A DNA stretch of 54,613 nt, from NCBI RefSeq assembly GCF_004307015.1, contig NZ_SIJL01000007.1, forward strand, positions 61,451-116,063. Reading direction: 5' to 3'. The translations under genes and the position numbers were made by a program. The notes beneath the pieces were generated by a model. That model saw only the letters and a program-made list of their open reading frames with translations. It was not told the DNA's origin and searched no databases. This document shows, in pieces, positions 34,545 to 51,704 of this stretch; positions within the stretch are counted from its first letter, which is position 1, and each line of letters opens with the position of its first letter. This stretch comes from Thermus thermamylovorans. Lineage in GTDB: Bacteria; Deinococcota; Deinococci; Deinococcales; Thermaceae.

Positions 34545-35579
34545 TCACCGCCGCCCACGGCGCACCGCCTCGGGGCTTTGCCCCTGGAGGACCACCTTGG
34601 TCCACTCCTCGATCCAGCGCTCCCGGTTCTGGGCCATGGCCCTGGGGTCCAGGCGCACGCTGCCCAAGGGCTCAGGAGCGAAGCGGAACACCGGGGGCAA
34701 GGCAGCGTCCCGGCGGGCCGGGTACATCCACATCTCCGTGGGGATGTTCTCCTGCACGGGCTTGGAGAGGAGCCAGTCCACTACCCTCTTGGCCCCTTCC
34801 AGATTCTTGGTCCCCTTCAGGATGCCCACGAACTCCACCTGGAAGAAGGCGAGTTCCGGGAAAAGGTTCCCCGTGGGGGGTTCCTGGTACTTGCCCTCGG
34901 AGTAGTAGACCTCCGCCGCGGGGCTCGTGGTGTAGGAGACCACCAGGGGCCGATCCCCCTTGTAGAGGGTGAAGTGGGTGTAGTAGGCCTCGCTCCAGCC
35001 CTTGGCCACCCGCACGCCCCCGTCGCGGAGCCTGGCCCAGAAGTCCAGGTACCCGTCCTCGCCGAAGCGGGCCACGGTGGCCATGAGGAAGGAAAGCCCC
35101 GGGGAGCTGGTGGCGGGGTTTTGCACCACCAGGAGCCGGGCGTACTCGGGGCGGGTGAGGTCCGCGGGGGCCTTGGGCAGGGGGCGGTCCTTGAAGTAGG
35201 CCCGGTCGTGGTTCAGGCTCACCCAGCCGTAGTCCACGGGAAGGGCGCGAAAGCTGGGGTCCAGGAGCAAGGTGGCCTTCAGGTTCCGGATCTCGGGGCT
35301 CCGGTAGGGCAAGAGGATGTCCGCCTCCAGGGCCCGGGAAAGGAAGGTGTTGTCGAAGCCGTAGATCACGTCGGCGATGGGGGCCCCCTTGGTGAGGATG
35401 GCCCGGTTCAGGGTCTCCCCCGCGTCCCCCCCTTTGAGGAAGCGGAGCCTTAGGCCCGTCTCCCGCTCAAACTGGGCCATCAGGTTCTTGTCCAGGGAGA
35501 AGCTCCCGTGGGTGAGAACAGCGATCTCCTGGGCAAAGGCCAAAGCCAAAAAAACCGCAAGGGCAAAGGCTCGCAACAT
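34545..35579 (-). CDS. thiB: Thiamine ABC transporter substrate-binding protein
   Basis: 344 aa. The signal peptide is MLRAFALAVFLALAFAQ. The mature part matches the ThiB/TbpA family: EIAVLTHGSFSLDKNLMAQFERETGLRLRFLKGGDAGETLNRAILTKGAPIADVIYGFDNTFLSRAL, then DYGWVSLNHD, SSPGLSFLMATV and EVYYSEGKYQEP. It captures thiamine (or TPP/TMP) in the periplasm for ThiP. AGGAGGGG lies 4 nt before the ATG at 35579 and is part of the riboswitch expression platform. Confidence 0.93.
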   Translation of the reverse strand: MLRAFALAVFLALAFAQEIAVLTHGSFSLDKNLMAQFERETGLRLRFLKGGDAGETLNRAILTKGAPIADVIYGFDNTFLSRALEADILLPYRSPEIRNLKATLLLDPSFRALPVDYGWVSLNHDRAYFKDRPLPKAPADLTRPEYARLLVVQNPATSSPGLSFLMATVARFGEDGYLDFWARLRDGGVRVAKGWSEAYYTHFTLYKGDRPLVVSYTTSPAAEVYYSEGKYQEPPTGNLFPELAFFQVEFVGILKGTKNLEGAKRVVDWLLSKPVQENIPTEMWMYPARRDAALPPVFRFAPEPLGSVRLDPRAMAQNRERWIEEWTKVVLQGQSPEAVRRGRR

Positions 35580-35583
35580 AAAA

Positions 35584-35690
35584 CCCCTCCTTGTCACCGG
35601 GAGGGGCCTCGGTCACCTTCCCTACGCCGGCATTACCCGGATCAGGTTCCAAGGGTATCTCTCAGCCCCTGGTGGGGCACCCCCGGTGAC
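35584..35690 (-). promoter_or_regulatory. TPP riboswitch with translational expression platform
   Basis: The minus-strand RNA holds the thi-box core GGGCTGAGAGATACCC, CCTTGGAACCTGATCCGGG and TAATGCCGGCGTAGGGAAG in the canonical order. P1 is formed by GTCACC (35690-35685) with GGTGAC (35617-35612). After it, CCCCTCC (35606-35600) is complementary to the thiB ribosome binding site GGAGGGG (35590-35584). A second GGTGAC (35598-35593) offers a rival partner for the 5' strand. TPP binding should hide the ribosome binding site. Confidence 0.95.
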
Positions 35691-35696
35691 ATCCCC

Positions 35697-35702
35697 AGTC
35701 TA
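35697..35702 (-). promoter_or_regulatory. -10 box TAGACT of thiB
   Basis: TAGACT ends 6 nt before the riboswitch 5' strand begins, so the transcript starts at about the base of P1. Confidence 0.6.
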
Positions 35703-35706
35703 GCAC

Positions 35707-36552
35707 CTAGGCCTTCCGGGCCAGGAGGGCCCTCAGGGAAGCGGTCAGAGCTTCCCCAAAGGCCTCCGGCTGGTCGATCCAGGGGTAGTGTCCCGCCTCC
35801 GGCACCACGTGAATGGGGGCCCCAAGGCGGGCGGCTACCTCCTCCGCGTAGGGGTAGCTGGTGCCGTCCCGTTCCCCCACCACCACGGCCACCGGCTTGC
35901 GGCTTGGGGAGAGGTAGGGGGTGTAGTCCAGCCGCCAGAGGCCGTTTTGCAGGAAAGCCCGGGCCGGGGTGTCGGGGCCCAGGATGCCCGAGCCCTCGGC
36001 CACCCACTCGTACTGAAGGCGCCCGTGGGGGGTGGGGAACGTGAGCCGGTCGAAGAGGAGCTTGGCCTCGGCCCGCTCCAGGGCGGCCTTTAGGTTTTCC
36101 TCCGGGTCGGGAAGGGGCGCGAGCCCCGCGGCCTCCGCCAGCCTCCGGGCGAGCCAGGGGAGGCTCACCCAGGGGGCGAGGAGGACCGCCCCCTCGGCCT
36201 CGGGGTAGCGGCGGAGGAGCTCCAGGGCCACGATGGCCCCGAAGCCGTGGGCCAGGAGGCCGAAGCGCTCCACCCCCAGGGCCTCGGCCAGGCCCAAGGT
36301 GTCCTCCACCAGGGCGTCCACGGTGAAGAGCCGGGGGTCTTGGGGGAGCTCCAGGCTCCGCCCCGAGCCCCGCTGGTCGAAGTAGACCACCCGGAAGCCC
36401 TCCAGGTACTCCTCCAGGCCCTCCCGCAGGGCGTAGGCGTTGCCCCCGGGCCCCCCGTGGAGGACGAGGAGGGTGGGGGCGCGGGGATCCCCCACGTCCT
36501 CCACGTAGAGCTCCGCCTCCCCTACGGGGATGTAGCCGATTTCTTCCCGCAT
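35707..36552 (-). CDS. Alpha/beta-hydrolase, proline iminopeptidase-related, nucleophile missing
   Basis: 281 aa. The prolyl iminopeptidase pattern is clear: LVLHGGPGGNAYALREGLEEYLEGFRVVYFDQRGSGRS. The nucleophile elbow, normally GxSxG, reads AHGFGA at 101-106 with Gly103 (GGC) where Ser (AGC) is expected. The Asp (VVGERDGTSYPYAEE) and His (VVPEAGHYPWID) of the triad are kept. The usual hydrolysis mechanism should therefore not work. A T. thermophilus proline iminopeptidase-related protein near rpoC has a solved structure and may be the orthologue. Confidence 0.85.
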   Translation of the reverse strand: MREEIGYIPVGEAELYVEDVGDPRAPTLLVLHGGPGGNAYALREGLEEYLEGFRVVYFDQRGSGRSLELPQDPRLFTVDALVEDTLGLAEALGVERFGLLAHGFGAIVALELLRRYPEAEGAVLLAPWVSLPWLARRLAEAAGLAPLPDPEENLKAALERAEAKLLFDRLTFPTPHGRLQYEWVAEGSGILGPDTPARAFLQNGLWRLDYTPYLSPSRKPVAVVVGERDGTSYPYAEEVAARLGAPIHVVPEAGHYPWIDQPEAFGEALTASLRALLARKA

Positions 36553-36761
36553 CCCCTATAGACTACCCCATCCTCGAGGGTGAAAGCCCAAACCCTAAGG
36601 CCCGGCAGGGCCCGGGCCCTCACCTCCGCCTCCTCCCCCGTCCCGAAGACCTCCAGCAGCCACACCCCTTCCCCCTGCAGGAGCCAGTAAGGGTGGGGGA
36701 GTTCTCGGGCCAGGGCCTGGAGGGCCTCCCGATCTTTCCCTTCCACAAAAAGCACCCTCAT
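36522..36761 (-). CDS. Small protein of unknown function
   Basis: 79 aa from the ATG at 36761 (MRVLFVEGKDREALQALARELPHPYWLLQGEGVWLLEVFGTGEEAEVRARALPGLRVWAFTLEDGVVYRG). It alternates strand-helix-strand, like a small ferredoxin-like domain; no family is recognised. GGGGGAAGG is its ribosome binding site, and the ATG overlaps the TGA of the aldolase gene (ATGA), so they are coupled. Its 3' end overlaps the hydrolase start by 31 nt and contains the hydrolase -10 box. Confidence 0.7.
   Translation of the reverse strand: MRVLFVEGKDREALQALARELPHPYWLLQGEGVWLLEVFGTGEEAEVRARALPGLRVWAFTLEDGVVYRGCGKKSATSP
36560..36565 (-). promoter_or_regulatory. -10 box TAGTCT, leaderless promoter of the hydrolase gene
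   Basis: TAGTCT, 7 nt, then the ATG at 36552; it lies inside the coding end of the small upstream gene. Confidence 0.5.
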
Positions 36762-37336
36762 CCCTTCCCCCAAAGGCGATGGTACAGAAGAATCTCCGCG
36801 CTCTCCTCCAGGGTGGTGAGGAGGCTGTAGGCTTCCAGAAGGGCCTCCTCGGGCCTCTCCTTAAGGCCTATGGCGAAGGCCCCGTGGCCCCGGAGGAGGC
36901 AGGCCCGGTGCGCCTTGAGGGCCTCAGCCACGGCAAAGGCGGCTTCCTCGGTGGCGGAGAGGGTCCTGGGAGCGAGCACCGGCACCTCTTTCAGGTAGTA
37001 CTGGCCCTCGAGGTCCACGGGCACCAGGCGCTCCAGATGGAAGGAGAGGGCCACCGCCACCCGGGGATGGGCGTGGACGATGGCCCGGGCGGGGGTCTTC
37101 AGGTAGACCTCCCGGTGGATCACGCTCTCCACGCTGGCCCCTTCCGGAAAGGGACCCTCGAGGGGCACCTCCACCAGGTCCTCGGGGGTCAGGCGGGCCT
37201 TCTGCACCCCGCTTCGGGTGATGAGGAAGCCCTCCTTGGTGCGCGCGGAAAAGTTGCCCGCGGTGGCGGAGATGAGCCTTTGGGCGAAGAGGTCCTCCCC
37301 CACCTGGCGGAAGGCGGTGTAGAGCCGCGCCCGCAT
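36758..37336 (-). CDS. Class II aldolase/adducin-family protein
   Basis: 192 aa. Fuculose/ribulose-phosphate aldolase pattern: LISATAGNFSARTKEGFLITRSGV, Glu70 in ASVESVIHREVY, zinc ligands His88 and His90 in AIVHAHP, and His151 in RGHGAF. The same fold includes methylthioribulose-1-phosphate dehydratase (MtnB); no methionine-salvage genes are adjacent, so the substrate is undecided. CATAAT lies 6 nt before the ATG. Confidence 0.88.
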   Translation of the reverse strand: MRARLYTAFRQVGEDLFAQRLISATAGNFSARTKEGFLITRSGVQKARLTPEDLVEVPLEGPFPEGASVESVIHREVYLKTPARAIVHAHPRVAVALSFHLERLVPVDLEGQYYLKEVPVLAPRTLSATEEAAFAVAEALKAHRACLLRGHGAFAIGLKERPEEALLEAYSLLTTLEESAEILLYHRLWGKG

Positions 37337-37342
37337 GGGCCC

Positions 37343-37348
37343 ATTATG
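37343..37348 (-). promoter_or_regulatory. -10 box CATAAT, leaderless promoter of the aldolase gene
   Basis: CATAAT, 6 nt (GGGCCC), ATG at 37336. Confidence 0.5.
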
Positions 37349-37461
37349 GCCCGGGGGGAAGGAATGGGGCTACCCCTCAAAGGCCCCGCACCGGGCCACA
37401 TCCTGAAACCACCGGGATCCCCGCCCCGGCGCACGCCGGAGCAGGGTATCCTTGCCGGGGC

Positions 37462-37488
37462 CCCCACGCGGGCTTTGCCCGCGTGGGG
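37462..37488 (-). terminator. Perfect hairpin just after rpoC
   Basis: An 11-bp perfect stem (CCCCACGCGGG with CCCGCGTGGGG, 5-nt loop) begins 6 nt after the rpoC stop. No U-tract follows on the minus strand; GGCCCCGGC follows instead. It may protect the 3' end or stop polymerase with a factor. The rest of the gap 37337-37461 has nothing I can name beyond the aldolase promoter. Confidence 0.5.
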
Positions 37489-37493
37489 TGATC

Positions 37494-42071
<4,578 letters not shown>

Positions 42072-42096
42072 CCTTCCTCCAACTCGCCTGAGGGTG

Positions 42097-45456
<3,360 letters not shown>

Positions 45457-45509
45457 GCGCCACCTCAAAGGGGGAAGCGGGCCGCCCGAGGTAAGCTAAC
45501 AGGGTTCTT

Positions 45510-45534
45510 CCGCGGGGAGGCTGCCTTCCCGCGG
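45510..45534 (-). other. Hairpin in the rpoB leader
   Basis: CCGCGGG (45534-45528) pairs with CCCGCGG (45516-45510) in the 124-nt untranslated leader, with an 11-nt loop. No U-tract follows, so it is unlikely to be a simple attenuator; it may shape mRNA stability or processing. Confidence 0.5.
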
Positions 45535-45586
45535 CGGCTGGCTCTTACCGTGCTCCCTTGGCCCGACCAAAGAGCACAAACCTTAG

Positions 45587-45614
45587 CCTATAGGGCTAAC
45601 CCCGGTCCCGTCAA
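45587..45614 (-). promoter_or_regulatory. rpoBC promoter with palindrome across the -10 box
   Basis: TTGACG (45614-45609), 16 bp, TATAGG (45592-45587) form a good sigma-A promoter. The inverted repeat TTAGCC-CTATA-GGCTAA is centred on the -10 box. Transcription would start near 45580. Confidence 0.75.
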
Positions 45615-45640
45615 GCCCATTCCGCCCAGTCCCTTGGCCC

Positions 45641-46279
45641 TTAGCGCGTCACCTCCACCTTGATTTTATAGTTGCCCCGCCTTGTTTCGCCAAGCACCTC
45701 CAAAAGCCTCAGGCTCCCCAGGCCCTCCGCCAGGAGGGTGTCCCCCGGGGCCATCTCGTCCTTGGGGGAGGCGGGCCTGCCCCTCAGGCGCACCTTCCCC
45801 GCCCTCACCCCCTGGGCGAAGTAGGTGCGGGAGACGCCGAAGCCCTTGGCCCCCACCGCGTCCACCCTTAGGGAGGGCACCACCAGGGTGCGCACCCGCT
45901 CGCCCCTGGCCCGCAAGGCCCCTTCCGGGGGGGGCAGGAGGAGGAGGCCCGCCTCCTGCAGGGCCTTCCTCCCCTGGGGCAGGAGGGCCACCAGATAGCC
46001 CCCTTCCCACTCCTCCACATCCCCCAGGGCCTCCCCCAGGTCCGGGGGCTCCCGCTCCAGGAAGGCCACCTCCACCGGGTCGTGCACAGAAGGGACCTCC
46101 GGCGGGTGGAGCACGGCCACCTTCCGCTCCGCCAGGGGGAAGCCCCCGAAGAAGGCCACCCTAAGCCCCTCGGCCCGGGCCGCCTCCTCCAGAAGGGCTT
46201 GGGCCTCGAGGTCCAGGAAGCCGGTCCGCACCACCCGCCCCCCCCGGGCCCGCTTGAGGTAGGAGGAGAGGTCGGTCAC
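45641..46279 (-). CDS. S4-domain RNA-binding protein, YlmH-like
   Basis: 212 aa. The C-terminal third is an S4 RNA-binding domain (VVPSLRVDAVGAKGFGVSRTYFAQGVRAGKVRLRGRPASPKDEMAPGDTLLAEGLGSLRLLEV). The N-terminal part (YLKRARGGRVVRTGFLDLEAQALLEEAARAEGLRVAFFGGFPLAERKVAVLHPPEVP) matches the YlmH architecture, a family linked to translation quality control and to cell-division gene clusters. Start at GTG 46279 follows TATCCT by 10 nt; the open frame continues upstream into the divergent glgA. Confidence 0.85.
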   Translation of the reverse strand: MTDLSSYLKRARGGRVVRTGFLDLEAQALLEEAARAEGLRVAFFGGFPLAERKVAVLHPPEVPSVHDPVEVAFLEREPPDLGEALGDVEEWEGGYLVALLPQGRKALQEAGLLLLPPPEGALRARGERVRTLVVPSLRVDAVGAKGFGVSRTYFAQGVRAGKVRLRGRPASPKDEMAPGDTLLAEGLGSLRLLEVLGETRRGNYKIKVEVTR

Positions 46280-46289
46280 GGCAAGGGTG

Positions 46290-46295
46290 AGGATA
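46290..46295 (-). promoter_or_regulatory. -10 box TATCCT for the S4-domain gene
   Basis: TATCCT lies 10 nt before the GTG at 46279, in the 42-bp gap shared with divergent glgA. Confidence 0.4.
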
Positions 46296-46321
46296 CCACC
46301 TTTCCCGCCCAAGGGGGTAAC

Positions 46322-47671
46322 ATGGGCCCCGTGCGCGTCCTCCTGGTGGCCCCCGAGGCCTTTCCCCTGGTGAAGGTGGGGGGGCTTGCGGATGTGGTGG
46401 GGGCCCTGCCCAAGGCCCTCAGGCCCCTCGGGGTGGAGGCCGCCGTCCTCCTCCCCTGGCACCGGGGCCTTCCCGCCCGGGGGGTGGGGGAGGTGGCCTA
46501 CCGCTTCGCCGGCCGGGAGGTGCGGGCCTCCCTGGGGGAGCGGGTGGAGGGGGGGGTGCGCTTTCTCCTCCTCGGGGTGGAGGGCTTCGACCGGGAGCGG
46601 GTCTACGGCTACCCCGACGACGCCGAGCGCTACCTGCGCTTCACCCTGGGGGCGGCGGAGGTGGCCTTGGGGTTTGACCTGGTCCACGCCCACGACTGGA
46701 CCGCGGCCCTCCTGGCCCTCGCCGCCAAGGTGCCCGCCGTCTACACCATCCACAACCTGGCCCACCAGGGCCTGGTGGAACCCGCCCTCTTCTTCCACTG
46801 GACGGGGCTTCCCTGGAGCCTTTTCCACATGGAGGCCCTGGAGTTCCACGGCCGGGTGAACCTGATGAAGGCGGGGATCGTCTTCGCCCGGGCCGTGACC
46901 ACGGTGAGCCCCTCCTACGCGGAGGAGATAAAGACCCCCGAGTTCGGCATGGGCCTGGAGGGGGTCTTGCGCCGGCATGCCGGGAAGCTTTTCGGCATCC
47001 TGAACGGCCTGGACCTCGAGGCCTTCGACCCGGCCCAGGACCCCCACCTCCCCGCCCCCTACTCCCGGGAGGACCCCTCGGGCAAGGCCCGGGCCAAGGA
47101 GGCCCTTTGGGGGCGCACGGGGCTCGCCGCGCCCCTCCTCGCCTACGTGGGCCGCCTGGACCCCCAGAAGGGCCTGGACCTCGTTCTGGAGGCCCTGCCC
47201 CATTTCCTGGAGCTGGGCTTCCGCCTCCTGGTCCTGGGGGTGGGGGAGGAGGGGCTGGCCCGGCCCTTCCGGGAGGCGGAGGCGGCCCACCCCGGGCGGG
47301 TGCGCTTCGTGGAGGCCTACGACGAGACCCTGGCCCGCCTGGTCTACGCGGGGGCGGACGCCCTCTTAGTCCCCAGCCGCTTCGAGCCCTGCGGCCTGGT
47401 GCAGATGATCGCCCAGCGCTACGGCACCCCCCCCGTGGCCCGGGCGGTGGGGGGGCTTAGGGACACCGTGGAGGACGGGAAGACGGGGGTCCTCTTCCGG
47501 AGCTACCACCCCGAGGGCCTCCTCTACGGCGTCCTGCGCCTCTTTCGCCTGGGGGCGGAGGGGCTGGGCCTTGCGGGCATGGGGAGGGACTTCTCCTGGA
47601 GGCGAAGCGCCCCCCGGTACCTGGAGGCCTACCGGTGGGCCCTCGGTCAGGGGGCGGGCCCCCAGGGTTAA
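46322..47671 (+). CDS. glgA: Glycogen synthase (ADP-glucose), GT5
   Basis: 449 aa. The ADP-glucose site KVGGLADVV is at residues 18-26 (the usual form is KTGGLADV). HAHDWTAALLAL, YTIHNLAHQG and the C-terminal PSRFEPCGLVQMIAQRYGTPPVARAVGGLRDTV complete the GT-B fold. It elongates alpha-1,4-glucan using the ADP-glucose made by GlgC. The ATG at 46322 has AAGGGGG 4-5 nt upstream; the open frame to 46082 is only the antisense of the S4 gene. Confidence 0.96.
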   Translation: MGPVRVLLVAPEAFPLVKVGGLADVVGALPKALRPLGVEAAVLLPWHRGLPARGVGEVAYRFAGREVRASLGERVEGGVRFLLLGVEGFDRERVYGYPDDAERYLRFTLGAAEVALGFDLVHAHDWTAALLALAAKVPAVYTIHNLAHQGLVEPALFFHWTGLPWSLFHMEALEFHGRVNLMKAGIVFARAVTTVSPSYAEEIKTPEFGMGLEGVLRRHAGKLFGILNGLDLEAFDPAQDPHLPAPYSREDPSGKARAKEALWGRTGLAAPLLAYVGRLDPQKGLDLVLEALPHFLELGFRLLVLGVGEEGLARPFREAEAAHPGRVRFVEAYDETLARLVYAGADALLVPSRFEPCGLVQMIAQRYGTPPVARAVGGLRDTVEDGKTGVLFRSYHPEGLLYGVLRLFRLGAEGLGLAGMGRDFSWRRSAPRYLEAYRWALGQGAGPQG

Positions 47672-47674
47672 GAT
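47669..47674 (+). promoter_or_regulatory. -10 box TAAGAT overlapping the glgA stop
   Basis: TAAGAT starts with the TAA of glgA; seven G follow, then the ATG at 47682. Confidence 0.55.
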
Positions 47675-47681
47675 GGGGGGG

Positions 47682-50295
<2,614 letters not shown>

Positions 50296-50302
50296 GGGGG
50301 GC

Positions 50303-50308
50303 ATTCTA
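50303..50308 (-). promoter_or_regulatory. -10 box TAGAAT, leaderless promoter of ispH
   Basis: TAGAAT, 7 nt, ATG at 50295. Confidence 0.65.
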
Positions 50309-50391
50309 CCCGTCTTCGGGGGAGGAAAGAGGGGGGGAGGGCACAAGGGGAGGCCCGGGGCCTGGCCCCGGGCCGGGGAAGGGGCGGAGGC

Positions 50392-50856
50392 CTAGCGGCC
50401 CACCACCTTGGCGATGATGGCCTCGATCTCCTGGGCGGAGGCGGCCATGACCTCCGCCACCTCCTTGGGCATCATGGGGGCGAAGGCGGCGGCGTTCATC
50501 CGGGCGATGAAGACCTTGCCGTCGGAGGTCTGGTAGATGCTCACCCGGCAGGGCATGAGGGCGGAGACGGGGCGGTGCTCGTCCTTGGCCAGGATGCGGG
50601 CGCTGTAGCGGCCGGAGCAGACGTCGAAGATGAGCACCGGGTGCAGGGTGTACCCCTTTTCCGACAGGACCCCGGCCATGTTGTGGTAGTTGAGGATGCT
50701 CCACCCCGCGGCCTTCACCTCGGCCTTGAAGGCTTCCACCGTCTGGGCGAAGGGCTTGGGGCTTTCCGTCACCAGGATCATCTGGGGCTGGCCCTGGGCC
50801 AGGGCGAGGCCAAAGAACAAAAGCAGAGCAGGAAGCAGGTTTCTCACGTTCGCCAT
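50392..50856 (-). CDS. DUF302-family exported protein
   Basis: 154 aa. Signal peptide MANVRNLLPALLLFFGLALAQ. The mature part fits DUF302: FAQTVEAFKAEVKAAGWSILNYHNMAGVLSEKGYTLHPVLIFDVCSGRYSARILAKDEHRPVSALMPCRVSIYQTSDGKVFIARMN. Two cysteines may form a disulfide. Function of the family is poorly known. It is one of few genes here with a strong AAGGAGGTG ribosome binding site and a near-consensus sigma-A promoter, so it is probably well expressed. Confidence 0.88.
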   Translation of the reverse strand: MANVRNLLPALLLFFGLALAQGQPQMILVTESPKPFAQTVEAFKAEVKAAGWSILNYHNMAGVLSEKGYTLHPVLIFDVCSGRYSARILAKDEHRPVSALMPCRVSIYQTSDGKVFIARMNAAAFAPMMPKEVAEVMAASAQEIEAIIAKVVGR

Positions 50857-50892
50857 CGCGCACCTCCTTGGGGTACCAGACCCCGGTAGGGT

Positions 50893-50921
50893 ATACTACG
50901 CCTTCCGGGAAGCCCTGTCAA
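50893..50921 (-). promoter_or_regulatory. Consensus-like promoter of the DUF302 gene
   Basis: TTGACA (50921-50916), exactly 17 bp, TAGTAT (50898-50893). The -10 box overlaps the TAG stop of the preceding gene. Confidence 0.8.
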
Positions 50922-51513
50922 GCAAGGCGGCCAGGTCCCGCGCCCCTTCCGCCAAAAGGCCCTCCGCGAGGCGGCGGGCGAAGGGGGTCTTGGCCCGTTC
51001 CAGGGCCTTCCGGGCCGTTTCCCGCCCCTTGCCCCCGGGGCGGAAGCCCTCCTGGGCTAAGGCCAGGAGGGCCAGGCCGGTGGCGGGGAAGGGGAGGCCC
51101 GCCCCCTCCAGGAGGCCCAGACCCCTCCCGTAGCGGTGGAGAGCTTCCCGAAAGGCCCCCTCCAGGAGGGCCTGGCTTCCCTCCTGGAAGGCCCGGGCTG
51201 CCCGCAGGAGCCCCTCGCCTTCCACCAGGGGCTCTCCCGCTTGCGCGGAAAGGTGGGCGGCCTCGAGGAGCCTCTCCAGGGCCAGGCTTCCCTCCGGCTC
51301 GGGGAGGAGGGGGGAGTAGCCTTCCCGGAAGAGGGGGGCGAACCAGGAGAGGCGGAGGGGCTTCCGGAGGCGAAAGGTTTCCCCCTGGACCTCCACCTCG
51401 TCCGCCAGGGCGCGGAGGAGGGGCACCAGGCGGGGAAAGCGGGCCCGCACCTCCTCCCGCCGGGCCTCCCCCCGGAGGGCCAGGAAGAAGAGGTATTCCC
51501 CTACTCCCCCCAC
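50896..51513 (-). CDS. Protein of unknown function, helical
   Basis: 205 aa, Leu/Ala/Glu-rich and mostly helical, with no recognised domain. The first 75 residues (MGGVGEYLFFLALRGEARREEVRARFPRLVPLLRALADEVEVQGETFRLRKPLRLSWFAPLFREGYSPLLPEPEG) look like a winged-helix or similar small domain. The rest resembles TPR-like helical pairs (GLLRAARAFQEGSQALLEGAFREALHRYGRGLGLLEGAG). The GTG at 51513 lies 13 nt inside the preceding gene. Confidence 0.7.
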   Translation of the reverse strand: MGGVGEYLFFLALRGEARREEVRARFPRLVPLLRALADEVEVQGETFRLRKPLRLSWFAPLFREGYSPLLPEPEGSLALERLLEAAHLSAQAGEPLVEGEGLLRAARAFQEGSQALLEGAFREALHRYGRGLGLLEGAGLPFPATGLALLALAQEGFRPGGKGRETARKALERAKTPFARRLAEGLLAEGARDLAALLDRASRKA

Positions 51514-51692
51514 GCCTGGACTTCCTTGTATTGCACCAGGGCGGCGAAGAGGGGAGGGGGCCCCTCGGCCACGGAGAACTTGACCTCCACCAGCACCACG
51601 TCCTCGGGAAGGTCTTGGACGAAGCGGTCCAACCTTTCTTGGAAGATGTCGGGATCGTTGGCGGTGATGACCCTGAAGCGCACCCCCTGCAT
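51501..51692 (-). CDS. 63-aa protein of unknown function
   Basis: MQGVRFRVITANDPDIFQERLDRFVQDLPEDVVLVEVKFSVAEGPPPLFAALVQYKEVQAWGE. It alternates beta-alpha-beta and resembles a half ferredoxin-like fold (sporulation-type small protein families have similar shape). The ATG at 51692 follows CATAAT by 6 nt. It lies between the polyprenyl synthase and the unknown helical gene, overlapping the latter. Confidence 0.7.
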   Translation of the reverse strand: MQGVRFRVITANDPDIFQERLDRFVQDLPEDVVLVEVKFSVAEGPPPLFAALVQYKEVQAWGE

Positions 51693-51698
51693 GGCCCC

Positions 51699-51704
51699 AT
51701 TATG
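51699..51704 (-). promoter_or_regulatory. -10 box CATAAT, leaderless promoter of the 63-aa gene
   Basis: CATAAT, 6 nt (GGGGCC), ATG at 51692; it overlaps the stop of the polyprenyl synthase gene. Confidence 0.5.
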
